Below are positions 54,742 to 64,000 of a DNA stretch of 64,000 nt, piece by piece (positions within the stretch are counted from its first letter, which is position 1; the number at the start of each line of letters is the position of its first letter). The stretch spans positions 4,898,001 through 4,962,000 of the forward strand of contig NC_135118.1 of the NCBI RefSeq assembly GCF_050908995.1, read 5' to 3'. The DNA comes from Andrena cerasifolii (taxonomy: Eukaryota > Arthropoda > Insecta > Hymenoptera > Andrenidae). The position numbers were made by a program, and so were the translations under genes. Under the pieces are notes generated by a model. The model saw only the letters and a program-made list of their open reading frames with translations. It was not told the origin of the DNA and did no database searches.

Positions 54742-57734
54742 TACACTGAAATGCACAATAGAATCATGTTAAAAAGATAATTAGCAGGCGGGCGAGTCAC
54801 GAGTCCATGCAAGTGGGCCATTGACTTTTCACCATTTTCGCATCCGCATTACAACAGTAATTACAATGTCTGACAGAAAATGCGATTTTTGTATAACCTT
54901 AATGAAGTATATCGTTTCCGATGATTTTTGCTCGCTGAAAACGAATTTGGCTGTGAAAATGGCGTAGCATGTCAGGATTTTGAGAAAATTCAGGTTGAAC
55001 ATGCCAAAAACCTTCTTCATTAAATTATTTAACTATGTTCCACCATCTCGACTATCTTCAGGTTTTTATATACAATAACTCGATAATAGAGCATTATTCT
55101 TAATTTTTTTGGAGGTGGTCACTCAAAGGGTTGTTTCCATAAACCACCCCCAAAAAATTAATTATTTTTTCTACCCTTAATAATTGATTTATAATTTTCA
55201 GAAAAATATATGAAGTGCAGTTAGTATGTAGCTATTTCTCGTTTTTTTTTTCATTTGAATATCTCAAGTAGTAACCGAGAAAAAAAATAATAACGTTACG
55301 GGCGTTTACCCCCATATTATCCTTAAACAGGGGGGTAGCGATCTAAAACTTTACCTAATGGTGTTTCAGGCAAGGAGCATTGTTTAAAAAATAACAACTC
55401 CAAGAATCGGCACGAGGGCCATTTGCTCATGCTTACCCTGCTAGACCCTTTACCAAGAGTAAATAAGAGCCACCCTAGTGGCCACTATAGTGGCCCTCTA
55501 AAGGTTCGAAAACCTTGTCGCACAGTGTTATCTTAATGTGCGTCCGCACTACTTCCCTCTGCCCGTCAACGTTATACGCGGGCACGCGTGCAGCTGCAGA
55601 ACATCGTCCTTGTAACATCTCGGCCAGCAAGCTCGATCGAAGGTTTTAACACCCACGAGATTCGCTTGAGGGATGCGAAGAGTTCCCGCTCTCCGCCGCG
55701 CCCCCCTTGCCTATTTTTCAGCTTCGTTTCCAGTTCGAACAAATTTCAACGTTTCGTGGGAATTCCCATTGCTCGCTCGTTGCTAAAGCTGTATATACAG
55801 CCGGTCGACATAAAACGCAAAATACGCGGACATTTTACGACGTTTAAAGAGCTTTGTTGTTCTACACAGTTTCGGCGATCACTACATTTCAATATCTTTC
55901 GCGCCGCTAGTTTTACGAACGCGGAAAGTAAACAAAAAAATTTATTTGCTTCTTCAGCGAAATATGTTGCTCAAGTATCTTTGGAGAACGACAGTATCGT
56001 GGTTGAGTTTAGTGAAACTGTATTTGATTCGGAGAAACTGGTAGAACGGAAGAAACGTTCCTCGCTGTTGAACCCTGCGAGTTGAAAGTGGATATTACGT
56101 AGATACCGCTCGTTACTTACTTTTAACTCTCAGTCGATTCGAATCAGAAACTTCAAGTATAGTTACAAGTGTTTCTAAAGTCCGGCAGATTAAGTTATAG
56201 TTCGCGAAAGAGATCCTGACAAAGGAGTCATTATAAATGTTTTAATTAATGAGAATTAAAGAATTGGCCAATCCAATCGAACTTTTGGAATACAGTGAAA
56301 ATTTCAAAAAAGACTTCTTTGAAATTTCTGTAGTAATGAACTACTCATTTTTACAAATGCGAAGGAGAAAATTAACTATTCGGGTGTTAATATTCAGTCA
56401 AACTTGACGAACGAAAAAGAAAATATTTTAAATTAATACCGCACACAGGAAAAACATAAATTAAACACATAAAAAGGGGATGTACAATCATATGCCTATA
56501 GAAAAGTGTCACTTGCAAAAACAAACATGATAAAATATCGATGCTTCAGAAAATTTCAATGATAATTGCATGCAGCATAGAACTAATATAGAATTCTAAA
56601 TAATCATTTTCCTCAGACCAGTATTTTCACGTTCTTTTGGAAAAGCTTTTCGGAGATAAAAAGCGTTACGATGTAATTCAGTTCCTTGTATCAATCTACT
56701 TAATTTACATGCGCAAACGTTGGTTATCACACTATGTTTCGATGGTATTTAGAGAATCATACCCTTATTACCTTTCTCTGGTATCGTGACGAATGATAAG
56801 TATGATTGATCATGGAAAGCACAAAAGCTGCAGGTACAACGTACCATATCAGCAATTATCATAAATCGATGTGTCTTGACCTCGGTTACAAGTTCAATTC
56901 TATTTCAGACACCACATGCATGTTACGTCCCTTTAGAATGCCCCTGTAATGCCCCTGCGCGTCTAAAACCAACCCTTAATTACAGCGTTACACGCAAACC
57001 TGTGATTATACACTACCGATGCGAATGCAAATTAAATTGTCAATTTTATACGAAAATTTTAAGACTTCGTGTTTACAAACTGAAGGACTCAAGTGTACCT
57101 TTAATTTTAATGGTAATTTCACAGAGAATTATGGCGTAGCAATTTAGCAAAAAAATGTGGGTACCTGTAAACTTGTATCTTCAAGGTAATCGCAGGGATT
57201 CCTTATGGATAAAATCGCTTTTCAATGTTTATCATTTTTGTCTTCAAAATCGAAGAAAGCGAGAAGCAAAAGCTGGGGATGCAATGTAAAGATAGATGAT
57301 GGTTCGAGTTGCAGTGTGGAATTTCTAAGTAGGTAGGTGTGCCCAGCGATGAATTTCGCTTTTATTTTTAGTCATCTACTTCGAGTCTCGTCTCGTTCAA
57401 TTTGTCAGCGTTTCTTCCCTCTCGGAAGATTTCTTCGAAGTTTGATATCGCGTTTTTTTCTAAGGAATGTTATATTGAATCAGACTTGTAGGAGAAAGAC
57501 TTAGTCACTGCGTAGTTTTTCAGTGAATGGTTAGTATTTTTAGCACTGTGCTTCCTGAAGGAGATGCTTCATTTGGTCGCTCACACTCGAGTTATCAGAC
57601 TGATCGAATCGATTAATAGCATTATTATGGGTTATCGAGCGGACACGAGTCGCGTATGGCGGTGTTAAATATGCAGCGATGGTGAAAGCGGATAATATAC
57701 TGGATGCAGTTTGAGGAATTTCTGTAACATTCAG
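54742..57734. other. Non-coding DNA, GC-rich at 55550-56090
   Basis: A 165-codon frame at 55588-56085 lies in the GC-rich part, but it is low in complexity with a basic, Ser/Phe-rich composition and no domain; I do not call it. The remainder is AT-rich with nothing recognised. Confidence 0.4.
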
Positions 57735-58197
57735 AAGGGTAGGTCCCGAACCCGAAAATTCAAAAAATTCTGAAACTTTGTGGATACGTAGGGAATTTTC
57801 TCCTGATTACAACGCAATTTTTTTTTGCCGCCCAAAATCACACTAACGGGGTGAAATTAACCCCTGAAGATTCGGCTATTTTTCGATTTTATTTTCTAAC
57901 TCGCAATCTGTAAGATATAGAAAAGAAATTTCAAGACAAAAGTCACTTCTTTTAATTAGATTTATCAAATGGTGAAAGTTTTATCAATTGTTTAAACAAT
58001 TAGAAAAACGTTATAAACAAAAATATTAATAATGTTTTCTACAATTCGTTGTTTCACGTGAAATCTGAACTGGATGTTTAAATAATTATGAAACAGCATA
58101 ATCCATATTTTTTTCACATACAATTTTAACTTTTGCTATATCGCGGAAATATGCTCCTCGACAATTGAATAACTTTTGGATCCCATTGTAACGTACC
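57735..58197. repeat. Dispersed repeat, inverted partner of 63214-63660
   Basis: About 450 bp matching the reverse complement of 63214-63660 throughout, from AGGTCCCGAACCCGAAAATT to CCATTGTAACGTACC. The first ~230 bp are also shared with 53555-54741. Confidence 0.8.
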
Positions 58198-58201
58198 TTA
58201 A

Positions 58202-58730
58202 GGGGGAACACCACTGTGCTGGCCGGAAAAGTAAGCCATTTATAAGAATTTTTTGTCAGGAATAATTTACAGTTTTCATACGAAAATTGTATTACCTATC
58301 TTTAGCACGCTGCCTTAAGAGATTATACAAAAAAAAAAAATAGAAAAATATCCATAACTTTTAATGTATTAATTAATCTTCTAGACCCCCCCCCCCACGC
58401 GAGCTTGTCGAATGTGTAACTATGGAGCAGGTCCGAAATCAAATTTTTTTTATGAACTATGTGAGTGTAGTTTCCGTTGTAGTTACCGATTTCTTAAACA
58501 AATTATTTTTGTAAAAACGGTGCGCTTTAGGGGAAATATTTCGAAAATCCGCGAATAAGATGGATAACTCGGTCACTTTTTAATATTTTTGTACAGTATT
58601 TATACAATATATGCACTAATACCTGCTCTACCCATAAGAAGAGAATAAATAATTTTCAATCTCATAGTAACAGTAAAAAAAAATCGTCTAGTTTAGTGCT
58701 GTTTCGAGCGCCTCAGGGTGGCGTAAGCCC
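58202..58730. mobile_element. TTAA-flanked element, weak TIRs
   Basis: TTAA at 58198-58201 and 58731-58734. Left end GGGGGAACACCACTGTGCTGG, right end complement GGGCTTACGCCACCCTGAGG, similar only in part. The left end resembles that of 63714 onward. Confidence 0.5.
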
Positions 58731-58734
58731 TTAA

Positions 58735-60278
58735 GCTGTCCAGGAATTGGGCCATTGTAAGGACTATGAATTTTCAATATTTTACAAAATTATTCAATTC
58801 AATAACATGTTGGTTTTTTGTATAACTGCAAATTTCTCAATCGCGTTTCCCCCGTACCTTAAATGCCTAGGTATTGGGAATTTTTACAAGGCCAATTTTA
58901 AAATGCCCATATTTTCGACAATTAGACCATGAAGGGGAAGGATAGAACAATATTCTGTTTTTTTCTCAGATTTTTAAAATCGCGCCCGTTGTTAAAAAAC
59001 TGCATTTGTTTAAAAGAATTGCACAAAAATGGTTGAAAAAATTTGTTTCTGAAACTGAAATAATTTTTTCTTAAAACTTCAATGCCTTTTCTACAAATCG
59101 CCGTGAACCTCATCTCCATCCGTTAACTACTTCCATAGTTATAATTTATTGAAAGAAAGTTAGCACTTACCTTCAAACAGCTGTAAAATCGACATTTTTC
59201 AAAATTGTCCCGGATAAGTGAGACTTCTGTGGATTTATATTATTATAAACGCAGGTATCCGAAAAGCCTCCTTCTTTATAGGACGACCTATCATACCTAC
59301 TAACAGTTTTCTTTCGTTTTATTCTACGTTGACCGATTGAATTTTTATCTGTAGTTCGCAGACACCCTATGCATCCTGCCAGTCGACCTTGCATGCATGT
59401 GTGCGTTATATCGAAAGCCAAATTACTGTGTACCATTCGCGTATAGACCATGCTCAGCCTCACTAAGAAAAGATGGGGCTTAGATTGCTGCCATGGACGA
59501 ATGGTTTCCATCCTCTTTTCTTCCTGCGGCTTTCGTAATCACTCGATCTCTCAGCCCTCCAACCGCCTTATCGATCGTTAATTCACTCGTTTCAGAAATA
59601 TCTTCCTATCTCGGGGTAGGTCAGGCTTCGAGGGACCGCGCCGAGGGTTGGAAGTAATGACCCGACGTTGGATACTCTATAGACGACATTGATTGCGTCA
59701 TCAATACGTCCCTCCAACGTCATACGACATTTTTTCAGCGACTATATTTCCATTTCTATTGAATATGAATAGGTACTATATAGAGCACCGTCCACGTTTT
59801 CACCCGTTTTCCAACCTCTTCTAAAATGGCGGAGCGACTATTTGTAGGATTTGCATTTAGAAATATTACGGCTACGTGTGACAATTTGGAGCTTCTATTT
59901 TGCTCAATAATTAATTAATATTATTGGGAACTTCGTACTGCCAACCATATGTGCATGTTGTACTCATTGTTTGTGTTTATTTTACTACAGTTGAGGGTGA
60001 GAATTACAAGGGAATCATGTTTTGTGTTTTCAAGACCACATAGTTTTATATTTTTCTCTCGTCGCCTTTGGCATTTCTGTTCCTGTCCCTGTTTCGCGAG
60101 AGATTGTATTTAATACTTAAGAAATGTTATTACTTTTTCTTCTATTAAATTTCCACAGTTCCTTGTCAAGTTAATCTCGCTTCAACTTCATTTTATTTAA
60201 TTACATTAATGCTGTGCAAGAATCAATTAAATGAATTAATTTATCAACGTCAGTTGTTATAATTGAAAAAATACGTGT
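58735..60278. other. AT-rich non-coding DNA
   Basis: No supported gene. Short frames only. Confidence 0.4.
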
Positions 60279-60497
60279 ACCGTAAACTGGGGTGACTTTG
60301 CCCGCCGGGGTGACTTTGCCCACTTTTTTTACCCTGACTGAAAAATTACCATACGATTGAATTCGCTATTATTTTTCTCGATTGACCTTGGAGAAATTAT
60401 TGATATCGATTACAAAACACCATATGTTCTAATTACTTCACACTAAAATAAAATATAGTTTCTCCGAAAAGTGGGCAAAGTCACCCCAGTTTACGGT
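60279..60497. mobile_element. 219-bp foldback element
   Basis: ACCGTAAACTGGGGTGACTT and its perfect complement at the other end; the left end carries a second GGGGTGACTTTGCCC immediately inside. No clear target duplication. Confidence 0.75.
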
Positions 60498-60558
60498 GCT
60501 GTAAATATATTAAGTTTATTAATCCCTGGACATTTTTTAATATTTATATTATGATTCA

Positions 60559-60664
60559 TTTACGAAAATAAATGAGATTTATAATATTTCTCCTAGACTT
60601 AAGCTTCTCGAGAAATTATAGTATTTCTCGAGAAATAAGAAATAAGCAATTATAAAATTTCTCA
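60559..60664 (-). mobile_element. Short fragment of the TTCTCGAGAAA hAT-like family
   Basis: Matches 31360-31465 closely, including both TTCTCGAGAAAT palindromes; both element ends are missing. Confidence 0.7.
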
Positions 60665-61190
60665 TTCGTCAAATGCATTTTTCTCGAAACCAGGTTTTCA
60701 AACACGGTAGGTACCCACGATTACTCAAGAACTATTCTACCGGTTTACTTCTAATTTCTCAGGGCCATATGATACACTATTACGTAGGTTTTGACGGGCG
60801 GATTTTTTATTTGATTCATAGTTTCTTTTTTATTGCATAAAAAGGCAACATTTCATGTTTGAAAATTGCAAGCTCCATTCAGGGTGCTGCTATATCTTGA
60901 AAAATTATTTTTGTTTAAATCGGCTACGTCAGAGACAGCATTTGTTGATATATTTTAAGAAACTAATTTTGTTTTTGCTTTCATGTAAGATCTGTTTAAT
61001 TAGGAGTGGGTACCAAAAATCACTGCAGCGAATTATGCATTTGGAACTAGCCCCTACAACAGTATTATACAAATAATATTTTTACATACAAAAATCAAGT
61101 ATTGTACCCAGAGATGTGACATAATTAATAAAAAATATTGCGGCTGCAATGATGTTAATACTTTCTTAAAAAAAAAATTGAAAGAACGTC
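60665..61190. other. AT-rich non-coding DNA
   Basis: No gene or element supported. Confidence 0.4.
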
Positions 61191-61892
61191 GGGTTATACC
61201 TAGTCAGGCGGCCGAAAAGAGGCGAATGTTTGTGATTTTTTTTTGGAAAAGCGGAAGCATATATTTTTTCAGAACTTTACACACATAAAAGAGAAACATT
61301 TAAAGAACATTTGGTATTTTTTTTGTAGAAAAATATTTACGTTTATAATAAAATTACAACCAACATCCATGAAGCTTTTTTAAAAAGTTGTTTTGGGGTG
61401 AGCACTGCCATTCGGAAGCAGATAATCTAAAATAAAAAAAAAACAAAAAATATTTTGTTAGTATATTAATGTATCCTCTGATTCACGGAGGAAATTTCCA
61501 AAATATTAATTTAAAACAAAATGGGCAAACACAAAAATTCCCGCGAAAAAATCAGGACTTCAACTTTGAATAGCCGCCATTTTGTTATAAATGAATATTC
61601 CTGAAATTCCCTCCTTTAATCGGAAGATACATTAATATACTAACGAAACCTATTTTGTTTTTTAATTTTAGCCAATCTGATTCCGAATGGCAGTGCTCAC
61701 CCCAAAATAACATTTTAAAAAGGCTTCTTGGATATCGCTTGTAATTTTATTATAAACATAAATATTTTTCTACAAAAAAAAAATTACCAAATGTTCTTTA
61801 AACATTGCTCTTTTATCTGCAAAGAATTCTGTACAAATATGTGCTTCCGCTTTTTAAAAAAAAAAATCACAAACAATCGCCTGTTCTCAGCC
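61191..61892. mobile_element. TTAA-type foldback element, one flank lost
   Basis: Left end GGGTTATACCTAGTCAGGCG and GCCGAAAAG; right end CGCCTGTTCTCAGCCC followed by TTAA (61893-61896). Long arms pair through TTCCGAATGGCAGTGCTCAC and its complement. Related to 48661-49115. Confidence 0.75.
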
Positions 61893-61896
61893 CTTA

Positions 61897-63213
61897 ATGG
61901 CAAAGGACACTGAAAGAGCTACGTCACATATTTTCCCAATGGTATCTACCGTTTCATTCAAATCCGTAAATACAGTATCACGATTCAGAAAGTACCACCC
62001 GCGCTACATAAAAAAGTCCTCAGTACAACGATGCGTCCCTACCGTGTATTCTTCTTGTTTTTACGCTCAATACTGCGTATGCATTCTGATGCCACCAATG
62101 CACTCCTTTTATTGCTGTTTCCTGAATACCAGAGCGTAACATCTGCGTCTTTGACAAGTAACAAAAAGTGCAGCAGAAAAAAGGAATCGATGGAACGTGT
62201 CAAAAAGATTTACAGCGTGCTCGAAGCAACTAAAAATTCGCGTGGTTAACGGTGTGCGCGCCATTTTTATTCCACGGTTAATAAATCCTTCGTTCGTGTG
62301 CCGAGTTCACATTCGATTACGCAGAAATGCAAATTGCACTATTTTGCTATACTTCTCCACGATGTTCATTTTTAGGGGTGGTTAAATTCGTCACGTGTCG
62401 TGACCATCTTGCGTGACCCAGAGTGATACGCACGCATGGATATGTATGCTGTGACGTATGATTTTCGATGCTAGTAAATCTGTAATACGAGTAATTAGGG
62501 TGTTCCTAAACAATAGTGTGTCCGGCCATACTTATATCTTATTATTTCTATAACTCGCAGCGATTTTCCTTACTCCCCGCCATAATTTAAAATGGTTGAT
62601 TTATTCAAACCCAAACACAACCCACATTCATGTCGAGCACTGCAAACCTTCGCATGCGATTGACAACCTGATTGCCTCGCGAATCTCGAAAAGGAAAGCT
62701 ATCACCGAAGAGTTAAACATCTCAAACAATCAGCTGATATACCGTGAACCGAGGGTACATTGGCAGGTTTTTGGAACATTTTGCTATATACAGTGACTCG
62801 CATTAATATTCGGGCACTTTTTAAAATCGCATAACTTTTTTAGAAGTAGTCCAAACGACTTGAGATTTTTTTGAGAAGCTAGAAGGATTAGTTTGCTAAA
62901 TGACGCATTTCGTCGTTTTAAAAAAAAATGTATTTGGTCGGAATAGCGAAAAAAATAGTAAAGGTCGATTTTTAAACTTTTTTTTATGAGCTTATAATGA
63001 AAATTAAAAAAAAACGTTTGTATATTGCAGTAAGTTAATGTTGCTCCGAGCTACAAACGTTTAAAGATCGCAGAATAAGGTCGAGAATCGCGAAAATTCC
63101 CGAAATCAGCGATTTTTGATAATATTTTTAAAAATGAAAAAATGGATACTGTCCCATGTCACTTATTATTTCCTAACAAATGTTAGAAGAACATTGCTCG
63201 TCGTGCAGCTTCA
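61897..63213. other. AT-rich non-coding DNA
   Basis: Several short frames (61897-62385, 62596-62796) without domains or splice support. Confidence 0.4.
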
Positions 63214-63660
63214 GGTACGTTACAATGGCATCCAAAATTTATTAGATTGTCGAGGAGCATATTTCCGCGATACAACAAAAGTTGAAATTGTATGGGAAAA
63301 AATATGGATTATGTTGTTTCATAATTATTTAAACATCCAGTTCAGATTTCTCGTGAAACAACGAATTTTAGAAAACATTATTAATATTTTTGTTTATAAC
63401 TTCATTCTAATTGTTTAATCAATTGATAAAACTTTTACCATTTGATAGATCTAATTAAAAGAAGTATCTTTTGTCTTGAAATTTCTTTTCTATATTTTAA
63501 AGATTTAGAAAATAAAATAGCCGAATCTTCAGGGGTTAGTTTCACCCCCTTAGTGTGATTTTGGGCAGCAAACAAATTGCGTTCTAATCAGGAGAAAATT
63601 CTCTACATATCCACAAAGTTTCAGAATTTTTTGAATTTTCGGGTCCGGGATCTTCCCTTG
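63214..63660. repeat. Dispersed repeat, inverted partner of 57735-58197
   Basis: See 57735-58197. The open frame at 63116-63418 overlaps it and is a by-product. Confidence 0.8.
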
Positions 63661-63713
63661 TAAGTAGTGTGAAAATCCATACATTTTTTTTCCTTTTTTT
63701 TAAGGGGGTAGAC

Positions 63714-64000
63714 TACTGTGACGGCCCAGAAAAATAGGCAATCACCTGACGCAAATTGTAGAGAAACTAATCAGCCGATTAAATCGCGGTGTAGCATTTG
63801 ATTTTGGCATATTGTAAAGCTTTACAATCCATTATAAAAATTAAGAAAATGTATAGATATATGTATGTCATGAGGTGGCTCCGATCTGACGGTCTTTCTT
63901 AAACGGTGTACCTCCTAACTCAAATTTGGATTGTCAAAAACAAAAAAACAAAAGCTGTCTATTAAGTATAATATTATGCCTAACCATGAATGGACCCGTT
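63714..64000. mobile_element. Left part of a TTAA-type element running off the window
   Basis: TTAA (63710-63713) then GGGGGTAGACTACTGTGACG and GCCC, resembling the left end of 58202-58730. The right end is outside the window. Confidence 0.5.

Noticed and set aside
55588..56085. 165-codon plus-strand frame
   Set aside because: Basic, low-complexity product without a domain; no promoter or splice support, and the GC-rich base composition explains its openness.
1..64000. CRISPR arrays, bacterial operons, tRNA genes
   Set aside because: No regularly spaced direct repeats with unique spacers, no Shine-Dalgarno-led gene runs, and no sequence with convincing tRNA A and B boxes in a cloverleaf was found by eye.

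Overview
The window is eukaryotic nuclear DNA, almost certainly from an insect and most likely a hymenopteran. The evidence is short GT-AG introns, two intact insect-type housekeeping genes, AT-rich intergenic DNA broken by sharply GC-rich patches, and a very high load of short inverted-repeat (MITE-like) elements. No bacterial, plasmid or CRISPR feature is present. The species call is inference. The exon structures were worked out by hand from splice sites and reading frame.

Genes lie mainly in the first 18.2 kb. On the minus strand a complete four-exon DNAJB11/ERdj3 gene (1226-3718, 358 aa) encodes an ER-lumenal Hsp40 co-chaperone. It is divergent from a complete six-exon USP1-type ubiquitin protease on the plus strand (6449-11010, 633 aa). 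A two-exon gene (16627-18217, 173 aa) encodes an unrecognised single-pass membrane protein with an acidic, charged tail. A possible terminal exon of a plus-strand gene (111-184) converges on DNAJB11. Two GC-rich open frames with coding-like codon use (24162-24295, with a TATA box and an upstream ORF, and 44029-44358) may be first exons of genes with long introns; neither is identified.

The remaining roughly 45 kb is mobile-element sediment. Several groups can be told apart by target-site duplication (TSD). TTAA-flanked, piggyBac-type foldback elements occur in about ten places, mostly after 37 kb. hAT-type elements have 8-bp TSDs. TA-flanked elements include a pogo/Tigger-like one and one family present in two copies. 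One element has a 3-bp TTA TSD (Harbinger-like). There is one 5'-truncated non-LTR retrotransposon with a 13-bp TSD. Two copies of a dimeric retroposon carry a head derived from 5S rRNA. Many are nested, up to three deep (18563-19963; USP1 intron 4).

The most interesting items are: a perfect mammalian-type ER stress response element just upstream of DNAJB11; the dimeric 5S-headed SINE-like family, one copy inside a gene and one with a perfect 14-bp TSD; a TIR-bounded element (51197-52234) carrying three ~190-bp tandem units and an intact cysteine-rich ORF; and nested insertions whose empty sites can be read elsewhere in the same window. I see no convincing new multi-gene system.
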